From positions 1 to 14,507 of the forward strand of contig JBDNIO010000175.1 of NCBI GenBank assembly GCA_041688215.1: a stretch of DNA of 14,507 nucleotides, written 5' to 3'. Numbering within the stretch: position 1 is the stretch's first letter; each line of letters opens with the position of its first letter. Below, in pieces: positions 1 to 6,461 of the stretch. The notes below the pieces were generated by a model, which had not been told where the DNA came from, did no database searches, and was given only the letters and a program-made list of their open reading frames with translations. This stretch comes from JBDNIO01 sp041688215 (GTDB lineage Bacteria; Pseudomonadota; Gammaproteobacteria; Nevskiales; Salinisphaeraceae). The position numbers were made by a program, and so were the translations under genes.

Positions 1-157
1 AGCGGCCATGAATCGATTCCATATCGAGCATGGCGATAGACTACTGGCCAATCAGTAGGTAAATGCAGTTACACAGTTAGCGTTACAGACTCTCGCGAGT
101 GGTCCGCATGCGCCCAGAAAGGCTATGATGCGCGCCGATCTATTCGCCTGAAAGACC

Positions 158-1723
158 ATGTCATCATCGCTACTTAAATCTACCGGAGTTGTCGGGGCAA
201 TGACGCTGCTTTCGCGTGTGCTCGGGTTCCTGCGGGATGTGGCATTCGCGGTTTTATTCGGTGCCGGCGCTGGTATGGACGCGTTTCTGGTGGCGTTCAA
301 GATTCCCAATTTCATGCGCCGCCTGTTTGCCGAGGGCGCATTTGCCCAGTCTTTTGTACCGGTGCTGGCCGAGACCAAGAGTCAGCAAGGCGAAGCCGAG
401 GTCAAGGCCTTGGTGGATGTGGTAGCCGGCACACTCGGCTTGATCTTGCTGGCGATAACCGTGGTCGGGGTATTGGCCGCACCGCTGCTTATTTTGATTT
501 TCGCGCCGGGTTTTCTGGGCGAGGGCACCCAGTACGCGCAGGCCGTCGGCCTTTTACGCGTTACTTTTCCGTACCTGTTCTTTATCTCGCTGACCGCATT
601 TGCCGGCGGCATACTCAATACCTACGGCCGCTTTGCGGTGCCGGCTTTTACCCCGGTGTTGCTTAATGTATGCCTGATAAGTGCGGCTGTTTTTGCCGCG
701 CCGCATTTTGCAGACCCGATCATGGCCCTGGCAGTGGGCGTATTTATTGCCGGCGCTGCACAGTTGGGGTTTCAGTTGCCGTATCTTGCCCGGCTTGGCC
801 TGTTGCCACGCCCACGCTGGGGCTGGCGGAATCCAAAAGTGCGCAGCATTATCAATCGTATGTTGCCCATTCTGTTTGGCTCCTCGGTGGCGCAGGTCAA
901 CCTGATGCTGGATACGATCATTGCCTCGGCGTTGGCCACCGGTAGCGTGAGCTGGCTGTATTTTTCTGATCGCCTGATGGAATTCCCGCTGGGTGTTTTT
1001 TCCATCGCCATTGCCACCGTAATCCTGCCGAGCCTGTCCGCGCGCCACGGCCAGAAATCCACGCAGGCTTTTTCAGATACGCTCGACTGGGCACTGCGTT
1101 TGTTGATTGTTGTGGGCACGCCAGCCATGGTTGGCCTGTTCGTGCTGGCCGGGCCGTTAATCGTTACGTTGTTCTATTATCGCTCGTTTGAATTGGTCGA
1201 CGTGTTGATGAGCCGCTACAGCCTCATGGCTTACGCCTTCGGTTTTATGGGGTTTTCTCTGGTTAAAATCCTTCTGCCCGGGTTTTATGCACGCGGCGAC
1301 ACGCGCACACCGGTGCGCTGCGGCGTTATTTCCGTAGCCTCTGCGATGGCCATGAATCTGACTTTTGTCGGGCTTATGCTGCTCTTTAGCCTGCCGGGGC
1401 CGCATGCAGGGCTGGCTCTCGCGACCTCGCTGGGGGCGTTTGTGAACGCCACTTTGCTGTACAGGAATTTGCGCAAGGCCGATGTTTATCGACCCGGTGC
1501 GAATTGGGCTCGGTTGTTCATCCAGGTGGGGCTGGCCAGCATCGGTATGGGTGTGGCGTTGTGGCTGCTTGCGGGCGGGCTCAACGGCTGGCTGGTTTTA
1601 TCGGCGGCCCGTCGTGTGGCCATGCTGCTGGGCTTGATCGGGGCAGGGGCTGCTATTTACTTTGCCGTACTTCTGACGCTGGGCTTGCGCCCGCGTCATC
1701 TTGCGATGCCTGTGCATGACTAG
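158..1723 (+). CDS. murJ: Lipid II flippase MurJ (MviN family)
   Basis: A 521-residue polytopic inner-membrane protein of the MurJ/MviN family, which flips lipid-linked peptidoglycan precursor (lipid II) to the periplasmic face. Length is normal for the family, and hydrophobic segments run through the whole protein, as expected for about 14 membrane helices. The N-terminus carries the family signature: SRVLGFLRD at about residues 19-27, then DAFLVAFKIPNFMRRLFAEG at about 41-60, then AQSFVPVLAE. The ATG at 158 gives the normal N-terminus; the ribosome site is only a weak GAAAG just upstream. A TATGAT hexamer at 124-129 followed by a GC-rich stretch could be a -10 box, but no good -35 is visible. 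The following ribF starts 10 bp after the stop, suggesting one transcript. The rpsT gene often found upstream would lie outside the window. Identification is firm. Confidence 0.96.
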   Translation: MSSSLLKSTGVVGAMTLLSRVLGFLRDVAFAVLFGAGAGMDAFLVAFKIPNFMRRLFAEGAFAQSFVPVLAETKSQQGEAEVKALVDVVAGTLGLILLAITVVGVLAAPLLILIFAPGFLGEGTQYAQAVGLLRVTFPYLFFISLTAFAGGILNTYGRFAVPAFTPVLLNVCLISAAVFAAPHFADPIMALAVGVFIAGAAQLGFQLPYLARLGLLPRPRWGWRNPKVRSIINRMLPILFGSSVAQVNLMLDTIIASALATGSVSWLYFSDRLMEFPLGVFSIAIATVILPSLSARHGQKSTQAFSDTLDWALRLLIVVGTPAMVGLFVLAGPLIVTLFYYRSFELVDVLMSRYSLMAYAFGFMGFSLVKILLPGFYARGDTRTPVRCGVISVASAMAMNLTFVGLMLLFSLPGPHAGLALATSLGAFVNATLLYRNLRKADVYRPGANWARLFIQVGLASIGMGVALWLLAGGLNGWLVLSAARRVAMLLGLIGAGAAIYFAVLLTLGLRPRHLAMPVHD

Positions 1724-1733
1724 CCAAAAGAAG

Positions 1734-2669
1734 ATGATATTAATTCGCGGTATTCATAACCTGAAGCCCGAACATCGGGGTTGTGTCTTGACCATTGGCA
1801 ACTACGATGGCATTCACCTGGGCCATCAGGCTGTGCTGGCGCGTTTGCGCGAACGCGCCGAGGCCCTGGGTGTCGCCAGCATGGTGATGACGTTTGAACC
1901 CACGCCCATGGAATATTTTGCGCTGGAGCAAGCACCCGCACGTTTGTCCAGCCTGCGTGAAACGGTTGAAGACATCGCGGCACAGAACATAGATCGCCTG
2001 TTATGTGTGCAATTCAACCAGCGCTTTGCCAGTTTGTCACCCCGGAAATTTGTCGATGACCTGCTGGTACAACGGCTCAAGGTAAGCGAAATTCTGGTAG
2101 GCGAGGATTTTCGTTTCGGTAAGGAAAGAGCCGGCGACGTACGGATGCTGCGTGAGCAGGGCCGGCGCAACGGATTTAACGTAGCACCTATGCCCACGGT
2201 GGAGGTGGCGGGAGAGAGAGTAAGCAGCACCCGTGTGCGCGACGCGCTGGCACAGGGTGATCTGAAAACTGCCCAGAGCTTGCTCGGACGCCCTTACCAC
2301 GTAAGTGGACGCGTAATCCGGGGCGCGCAACTCGGGCGCACGCTGAATGTGCCTACCGCCAATATCAAACTGCGGCGTAAATCCGCAACGCGCTACGGCG
2401 TGTACGCTGTAGAAGCAGAACTCGCCGATGGCCGGCGTTTTCCCGCCGCCGCCAACCTGGGCGTGCGGCCCACAGTGAATGGCAAGCAATGCCTGCTGGA
2501 GGTGCATCTACTGGATTTCAGGGAAGACCTTTACGGGCAGCACCTGAACGTATATTTTTACCACTACTTGCGCCCCGAAGCCCGCTTTGAAAATATCGAT
2601 GCGCTGCGCGAGCAAATGCTGCTGGATATTGAACAGACGCGCTCGCTGTTAGTGGGTGCCCAAGTGTGA
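1734..2669 (+). CDS. ribF: Bifunctional riboflavin kinase / FAD synthetase RibF
   Basis: Converts riboflavin to FMN and FMN to FAD in the cytoplasm. The N-terminal nucleotidyltransferase half shows GNYDGIHLGH, containing the HxGH nucleotide-binding motif, then VGEDFRFGKERAGD and the SSTRVRDAL signature. The C-terminal flavokinase half shows GRPYHVSGRVIRGAQLGRT followed by the PTAN motif, then RYGVYAV and GVRPTVNG. The start is a choice: ATG 1734 gives MILIRGIHNL, which matches the usual RibF N-terminus and a normal length of 311 residues. An in-frame ATG at 1716 would add six residues and overlap the murJ stop, and a TTG at 1701 would add eleven. ATG 1734 is preferred on family grounds, because no strong ribosome site decides it. 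In related genomes ileS follows ribF; here a repeat follows instead. Confidence 0.95.
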   Translation: MILIRGIHNLKPEHRGCVLTIGNYDGIHLGHQAVLARLRERAEALGVASMVMTFEPTPMEYFALEQAPARLSSLRETVEDIAAQNIDRLLCVQFNQRFASLSPRKFVDDLLVQRLKVSEILVGEDFRFGKERAGDVRMLREQGRRNGFNVAPMPTVEVAGERVSSTRVRDALAQGDLKTAQSLLGRPYHVSGRVIRGAQLGRTLNVPTANIKLRRKSATRYGVYAVEAELADGRRFPAAANLGVRPTVNGKQCLLEVHLLDFREDLYGQHLNVYFYHYLRPEARFENIDALREQMLLDIEQTRSLLVGAQV

Positions 2670-2687
2670 GTGGTGGCACAAATAGTA

Positions 2688-2814
2688 CGTCATTCCGGAC
2701 TTGATCCGGAATCTCTCTCGGCGAGCCGCGAGTTGTGATTCGTTGTATCAAGAGGGCCTCAAACCCGTATGGATTCCGGATCGCACTCGCTTTGCGAGCA
2801 CGTCCGGAATGACG
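2688..2814. repeat. REP-like double hairpin between ribF and lspA
   Basis: Exact 13-base inverted arms, CGTCATTCCGGAC at 2688-2700 and GTCCGGAATGACG at 2802-2814. Each end also folds on itself: ATTCCGG pairs with CCGGAAT at 2692-2711, and ATTCCGGA pairs with TCCGGAAT at 2773-2810. This arrangement of two facing hairpins recurs at 4430-4532 and 4662-4734. The surrounding 211 bp (2670-2880) holds no gene and no recognisable piece of ileS. A weak promoter for lspA could lie at 2839-2865 (TTGGCA, 15 bp, TATGAA). Confidence 0.8.
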
Positions 2815-2880
2815 ACGTTATAAGCAGATGGCTGGACTTTGGCATTGCTTAATTAGATTTATGAAGTACTGGAAATAAAA

Positions 2881-3390
2881 ATGAATACAAGCGACTCTAA
2901 AAACCCCGGCCCGCAACGCGCCTTTCACTATCAGAACGCGCACTGGCTCTGGCTATCCGCGCTGGTTATTGCCGGGGATCAGGTGACCAAGCAACTGGTG
3001 GTTAACAGCATGGCACTGTTTGAACGGATCGAGCTGCTGCCGTTTCTGAATCTGATGTACGTGCACAACACCGGCGCGGCATTCAGTGTGATGTCGAGCG
3101 CGGCGCCGTGGTTTTTTGTAGCGCTGAGTGTTGCGGTGAGCGTGGGTATTCTGATCTGGCTGCGTCGCCATCCGCATGATCAGCGCTTGGTGGCGCTGTC
3201 ACTCACGCTCATACTCGGGGGTGCGCTCGGCAATGCGATTGATCGCGCAACGCGCGGCTATGTTATTGATTTTGTAGATGTACACGCCGCCGGCTGGCAC
3301 TGGCCGGCATTCAATGTGGCCGACAGCGCCATCACGATTGGCGCGTTGCTGCTGCTTGTGGACATCTGGGTAAATCGCAACGCTGATTGA
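2881..3390 (+). CDS. lspA: Lipoprotein signal peptidase LspA (signal peptidase II)
   Basis: An inner-membrane aspartyl protease that cleaves the signal peptide of diacylglyceryl prolipoproteins just before the lipidated cysteine. The 169-residue length is normal and four hydrophobic helices are visible. Conserved motifs occur in order: GDQVTKQ at 32-38 (mature numbering from the first Met), NTGAAFS at 63-69, GNAIDR with catalytic Asp121, and FNVADS with catalytic Asp148. Both catalytic aspartates are present, so the enzyme should be active. The start is the ATG at 2881, with GGAA about 8 bases upstream. Normally ileS precedes this gene and fkpB-ispH follow; here it is isolated behind a repeat and converges on a pilin gene only 8 bp away, with no room for a terminator. 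It probably needs its own promoter in 2815-2880. Confidence 0.95.
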   Translation: MNTSDSKNPGPQRAFHYQNAHWLWLSALVIAGDQVTKQLVVNSMALFERIELLPFLNLMYVHNTGAAFSVMSSAAPWFFVALSVAVSVGILIWLRRHPHDQRLVALSLTLILGGALGNAIDRATRGYVIDFVDVHAAGWHWPAFNVADSAITIGALLLLVDIWVNRNAD

Positions 3391-3398
3391 TCGGCAAT

Positions 3399-3917
3399 CT
3401 AAAAACAGCGTTCACCGTCAAATTCCGATTCTTTTACGCCTTGCGCGTTGATTGTGAGCGTGCCGCATTGCTTGTCGCCGTTTTTGAGCAGGCTGGATTG
3501 TGGAACCGCTTCAATAACGTAGCTGCGATTACTTGCCGAGCCGGCCTGGATACCCACGCGGTAAGCGGCCTTGCCTTGCTGGTCTGTAAATCCGCCGTCA
3601 TTGCGCAACAGCACATTGGCAGAGGGAAATCCAAGATCACGCAAATTACTGGCGTAGGTCTTGGTCTGGGCGTAGAAAGATTCCTGGCGGGCAGTAATAT
3701 CCGCCATTAGTGCCTTGGCGGCAGCGCGGTTGTTGCGCACAACCACATTGGTGTAGGAGGGGTAAGTGATAGCCGCCAAAATGCCGATGACTACCACCAC
3801 AATCATCAGCTCCATAAGTGTGAAGCCGCGTTGATGGCGTGCACAGTTTGCGGGCTTTTTGCGCGCAACTTTACGAATGAGTCCCCCCGGAAATCGCCTT
3901 GGAATGTGGGCAATCAT
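3399..3917 (-). CDS. pilE: PilE-like type IV minor pilin (first copy)
   Basis: A type IV prepilin-like minor pilin, probably part of the priming complex that starts pilus assembly. It has a class III signal: Gly31 before FTLMELMIVVVVIGILAAI, with Glu at +5 of the mature protein, then a YP kink and a C-terminal globular domain ending in CGTLTINAQG...ERCF. The two cysteines probably form the disulfide-bonded D-region loop. The leader from the ATG at 3917 is long (31 residues) but no better in-frame ATG, GTG or TTG was seen; AGG lies 7 bases upstream. The stop of the broken pilY1 remnant lies 26 bp upstream on the same strand, the normal pilY1-pilE order. With pilY1 truncated, the promoter that serves this gene is unclear. 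The coding frame is intact. Confidence 0.87.
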   Translation of the reverse strand: MIAHIPRRFPGGLIRKVARKKPANCARHQRGFTLMELMIVVVVIGILAAITYPSYTNVVVRNNRAAAKALMADITARQESFYAQTKTYASNLRDLGFPSANVLLRNDGGFTDQQGKAAYRVGIQAGSASNRSYVIEAVPQSSLLKNGDKQCGTLTINAQGVKESEFDGERCF

Positions 3918-3943
3918 ACAATAACCTGTTCGGGGCCAAGCGC

Positions 3944-4428
3944 TTAGCGCTCGCCGTCGCGTTCACGCCAATAGGTCCGGAACGTGGTTTTATGATCCAC
4001 ATTGATGAGGCCGAAATCGCTGCCCAGGAAGGTTTTAGGCCGAATATACTGCACATCCGCCGGGATGCCTGCCGCCGCCATGCGGGTGGCGCGTGCGTAA
4101 TCAACGGATTCGTCATCGCCGGGTTCGCCGTCCTGCGCGAACAGGGGAACCACGCCGGTGGCGTTCAACAGGTTTATGGCGTATAGCCTCCCTGTGCCTT
4201 CTTGCGGAGTGCAGGCACTGGCATCCAGAGCCGGCGGAATATAGCTGGTGAACAGAACCTTGCCGGCAATCGTAACGGGTGAGGAGAAGGATTTTGGCTA
4301 TGTCACCGATCCATATAGTTCGGTGACATAGCCAGGATTTTTCTCCACTTCGGCCGCTGTTTTCCGGACCGCCTAATGTGATTTCCCAACCCATGGCGGC
4401 GCTCTCGCTATTCAGCAGGTTATTCCTT
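3944..4428 (-). pseudogene. 3' remnant of a second pilY1, truncated and interrupted
   Basis: On the minus strand this reads as the C-terminal end of a PilY1/PilC-type beta-propeller protein. The upstream part (about 4428-4342) gives MGWEITLGG...SGEKS. The downstream part (about 4290-3944) gives SSPVTIAGKVLFTSYIPPA, then CTPQEGTGRLYAINLL, and ends RTYWRERDGER before a TAA. The two parts lie in different frames because a 38-bp palindrome plus an 8-bp duplication (46 bp in all) sits between them. Deleting those 46 bp joins them in frame as GEKSFSSPVTIAGK. Everything encoding the N-terminal adhesin domain is missing, and the remnant stops where a REP-like repeat begins near 4430. It is not a copy of the 3' end of the intact pilY1 in this window, whose C-terminus is of another type, so it descends from a different minor-pilin operon. 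Confidence 0.82.
4296..4333. mobile_element. 38-bp palindromic insertion with 8-bp target duplication
   Basis: Fourteen-base terminal inverted repeats, GGCTATGTCACCGA at 4296-4309 and TCGGTGACATAGCC at 4320-4333, enclose only 10 bases. The element is flanked by a perfect direct repeat AGGATTTT at 4288-4295 and 4334-4341, as left by transposition. Removal of the element plus one repeat restores the pilY1 remnant frame, so the insertion boundary is supported by coding evidence. The right 26 bases are identical to the right end of the element at 4613-4759, so this is an internally deleted form or relative of it. Elements starting GG and making 8-bp duplications include the ISL3 and IS1595 families; assignment is not possible from this window. 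Confidence 0.83.
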
Positions 4429-4429
4429 G

Positions 4430-4532
4430 CGTCATTCCGGAAAGTGCGAAGCCCGAGCTTCGCGAGCCGAACGTCCGGAATCCAGGTTCTATAAGGTCTC
4501 ACTGGATTCCGGGTCTTCGCCCGGAATGACCG
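4430..4532. repeat. REP-like double hairpin at the pilY1 remnant's upstream edge
   Basis: Facing hairpins of the same design as 2688-2814. The left one pairs ATTCCGG at 4434-4440 with CCGGAAT at 4475-4481. The right one pairs ATTCCGGG with CCCGGAAT around a six-base TCTTCG loop at about 4506-4527. The outer ends read CGTCATTCCGG and CCGGAATGAC. It lies exactly where recognisable pilY1 coding sequence stops. The bases beyond it, 4533-4604, are AT-rich and contain no gene. Confidence 0.72.
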
Positions 4533-4612
4533 GTACGAGTTTATGGGACAGTAGTGGTTCTTTATAATAAAAACACTTTGGTTTTCTGTTAGATATAAAC
4601 TAGTCATTAATT

Positions 4613-4759
4613 GGCTATGTCACCAAAGAATAGTTATTTTCTATAAGTTATTTATCTGTAACGTCATTCCCGCGAAAGCGGGAATCCAGTGAAAGTGCCG
4701 CGAAATATGGATTCCAGCTTTCGCGGGAATGACGATCCATATAGTTCGGTGACATAGCC
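4613..4759. mobile_element. 147-bp non-autonomous element (MITE-like) with 8-bp target duplication
   Basis: Twelve-base terminal inverted repeats, GGCTATGTCACC at 4613-4624 and GGTGACATAGCC at 4748-4759, are flanked by a perfect direct repeat CATTAATT at 4605-4612 and 4760-4767. The right end shares 27 identical bases (4733-4759) with the 38-bp element (4307-4333). The interior has no coding capacity: an AT-rich stretch, then a REP-like double hairpin at 4662-4734. The different target duplication from the 38-bp copy shows an independent insertion event. A source transposase is not in the window. Confidence 0.83.
4662..4734. repeat. REP-like double hairpin inside the 147-bp element
   Basis: Exact 18-base inverted arms, CGTCATTCCCGCGAAAGC at 4662-4679 and GCTTTCGCGGGAATGACG at 4717-4734. 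The left arm also forms its own short hairpin, ATTCCCGC with GCGGGAAT around GAAA. The design matches 2688-2814 and 4430-4532 but with CCCGC in place of CCGG. Similar CGTCATTCCCGCG repeats are widespread in proteobacterial intergenic DNA. It may have inserted into the surrounding element or been captured by it. Confidence 0.78.
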
Positions 4760-4765
4760 CATTAA

Positions 4766-4815
4766 TTTGACTTTATTTGACTTTATTTGCATTTATTTAT
4801 GTTAGTTTATTGACG
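4766..4815. other. Ten-base-phased TTT tract upstream of thiO
   Basis: Five consecutive 10-base blocks begin with TTT at 4766, 4776, 4786, 4796 and 4806. The first two are identical (TTTGACTTTA) and the third is TTTGCATTTA. Helically phased T runs can bend DNA, so this may be a curved segment upstream of a promoter; TTGACG at 4810-4815 resembles a -35 box, but no convincing -10 follows at normal spacing. The rest of 4816-4910 shows nothing definite. Confidence 0.45.
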
Positions 4816-4910
4816 ATAGCGTAATTCAGGTATTGCAATATCAAGTGTTTTCTACACATGCCAAGTCTACTTGTAGTTAACCAGCTTACGCGGATTGGAT
4901 TACATTTTTC

Positions 4911-5999
4911 ATGGCATCAACTGACATCGTAATCGCCGGCGCCGGATTGATGGGCCTGACTTCTGCCTATTATCTGAACCAGCAAGGTTTTAGCGTACGT
5001 CTGATCGACGCAGGCCCGGTGGCCCAGCAGGCGTCCTGGGCCGGTGGCGGGATTCTATGGCCGTTATACGCTTGGCATTACCCGCAAGCCGTGCAGGCCA
5101 TGGCGCAGCTTGGACGCCAGCTTTATCCAGATTTATGTGCAACTCTTTTCGACAAGACCGGTATTGACACTGAATACAGACAATCCGGAATGCTGATTCT
5201 GGATGCGGGCGAGCAGGATGCTGCCCGGGAGTGGTGTGATGCAAATAACGAGCCGCTGGAGCAAATTTCAGGTGATCTGGCGCAACCGGGTCTGTCGGTA
5301 AGCGATGAGGTGTCTTTTTTGCCTAATGTGGCGCAGGTCCGAAACCCGCGATTATGTAAAGCACTTAAAGCCGCGTTGATGGAGTCAGGGGTCATCATCC
5401 ACGAAGCTGAGCCCGTTCAGTCATTAGTCTCACGTGCCGGCAAGTTCCAGGGCATGCAAACCGCAAAAGCATTTTATGCCGCACAGATGGGCATCGTCGC
5501 CACCGGGGCGTGGACCAGCCAGCTATTGCCGCAATTGAGTTTTTTTCCGGTAAAGGGGCAAATGCTGTTGCTGCGGGCAACCGCGGGCTTGCTGGAGCGG
5601 ATTCTTCTAAAGGATGGGCGTTACGTTATCCCGAGAGCGGATGGCCGTATCCTGATTGGCAGCACGGTTGAAGATAGCGGCTTTAATACAGACGTTGATG
5701 CCGATATAGCCGCGAAGCTGAAAGCTTCTTTCAGTGAGTTGCTGCCGTCACTTGCGGGGTTATCAATCGAAAAGCACTGGGCTGGCCTACGGCCCGCCAC
5801 ACAGGGCGGCGTGCCTGTGGTGGGAGAGTTTCCGAATACAACGGGTCTGTATGTGAATGCAGGACATCATCGCAACGGTGTAGTTGCCGCGCCGGCATCC
5901 GCATACTTGCTGGCTAAGATTATTACCGACGGCACGGACGATCGAGACGATGACATTATTCTAAACAGTAGTGATTATCACCCTGGCAAATACATCTGA
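4911..5999 (+). CDS. thiO: FAD-dependent glycine oxidase, ThiO-like
   Basis: Predicted flavoprotein of the D-amino-acid oxidase fold that oxidises glycine to iminoacetate for the thiazole part of thiamine. The N-terminal Rossmann dinucleotide motif GAGLMG is at residues 10-15, followed about 20 residues later by the acidic LID end of the second strand. ThiO-family signatures follow: WAGGGILWPLYAWHYP at about 43-58, VAQVRNPRL, VKGQM, DGRYVIPRADGRILIGST, HWAGLRP at about 288 and NAGHHRNGVV near the end. The 362-residue length is normal. No obvious Shine-Dalgarno precedes the ATG at 4911. It converges on pilE with only 6 bp between stops. In Pseudomonas a thiO-like gene also neighbours the minor-pilin genes, so location supports the call. 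Other thi genes are not present, and a related amino-acid oxidase role cannot be excluded. Confidence 0.87.
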   Translation: MASTDIVIAGAGLMGLTSAYYLNQQGFSVRLIDAGPVAQQASWAGGGILWPLYAWHYPQAVQAMAQLGRQLYPDLCATLFDKTGIDTEYRQSGMLILDAGEQDAAREWCDANNEPLEQISGDLAQPGLSVSDEVSFLPNVAQVRNPRLCKALKAALMESGVIIHEAEPVQSLVSRAGKFQGMQTAKAFYAAQMGIVATGAWTSQLLPQLSFFPVKGQMLLLRATAGLLERILLKDGRYVIPRADGRILIGSTVEDSGFNTDVDADIAAKLKASFSELLPSLAGLSIEKHWAGLRPATQGGVPVVGEFPNTTGLYVNAGHHRNGVVAAPASAYLLAKIITDGTDDRDDDIILNSSDYHPGKYI

Positions 6000-6005
6000 A
6001 CTGTT

Positions 6006-6461
6006 TTACCAGCAATCGTCCACGGTTCCGGTACCGCCCTCAAAGCGACGGCCGAGCGAATCAATCCTTAGCGTGCCGCATTCGGTATCTTTTACCTGGT
6101 CCCTGATCGGTACGGCCTGCAGAACGAAACAACTTGCGATCGGGCAGGCCGCAGTCGGCGCAACCACCGAGACCTGATACCAGGCCTCGGCTGCATTGCC
6201 GGTGTCGCCACCAAGCGCGGGGTCTGCGGCAAAACCCAGTGCAGTCATGTCCCCGGCATAAGTATTGGGAGAGGTGGTGCTGTAAAAACGCTCCTGCCGG
6301 TTGGCACTCTGCAGCAATAGCGATTTGCCCTCGGCGCGCCGTGAGTCACGCACCTGATTCAGGTACGACGGAAATGCAATAGTGGCCAGAATAGCCACCA
6401 CGGCAACTGCAATAATGATCTCGATCAAGGTAAAGCCAAGTTGGCCATCTGACTTAGGCAT
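6006..6461 (-). CDS. pilE: PilE-like type IV minor pilin (second copy, last gene of the intact operon)
   Basis: A minor pilin of 151 residues. With the ATG at 6461 the leader is MPKSDGQLG, cleaved before FTLIEIIIAVAVVAILA, with Glu at mature +5 and the YL/FPSY kink afterwards. The C-terminal domain ends CGTLRIDSLG...VDDCW, the cysteine pattern seen in the other PilE-like proteins here. A TTG at 6482 would lengthen the leader inside pilY1. The ATG is preferred because it forms a TAATG overlap with the pilY1 stop, has AGGAG upstream (about 11 bases away) and gives a typical short leader. It is thus translationally coupled to pilY1. Its partner proteins are FimT, PilV, PilW, PilX and PilY1, which together are thought to prime pilus assembly at the inner membrane. 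Its stop lies 6 bp from the convergent thiO stop. Confidence 0.9.
   Translation of the reverse strand: MPKSDGQLGFTLIEIIIAVAVVAILATIAFPSYLNQVRDSRRAEGKSLLLQSANRQERFYSTTSPNTYAGDMTALGFAADPALGGDTGNAAEAWYQVSVVAPTAACPIASCFVLQAVPIRDQVKDTECGTLRIDSLGRRFEGGTGTVDDCW

Noticed and set aside
52..378. Minus-strand open frame of 108 codons over the murJ start
   Set aside because: Low-complexity composition, overlaps the well-supported murJ frame, and shows no family resemblance or ribosome site; in particular it is not rpsT.
1701..1733. Upstream TTG 1701 or ATG 1716 as the ribF start
   Set aside because: Both extend the protein beyond the usual RibF N-terminus and overlap murJ without a convincing ribosome site; ATG 1734 fits the family.
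4296..4333. The 38-bp palindrome as a transcription terminator
   Set aside because: It interrupts a coding frame, is flanked by an exact 8-bp duplication and shares its end with a second dispersed copy, so a mobile origin explains more; a few T bases follow but only as part of the duplication.
4113..4607. Minus-strand open frame of 164 codons as a complete gene
   Set aside because: Only its middle (MGWEITLGG...GEKS) is coding and belongs to the pilY1 remnant; the rest reads through a REP repeat, the 38-bp insert and the wrong frame of the remnant.
2688..4734. CRISPR array from the recurring CGTCATTCC repeats
   Set aside because: Only three copies, far apart and unevenly spaced, each an inverted double hairpin, with no cas gene.
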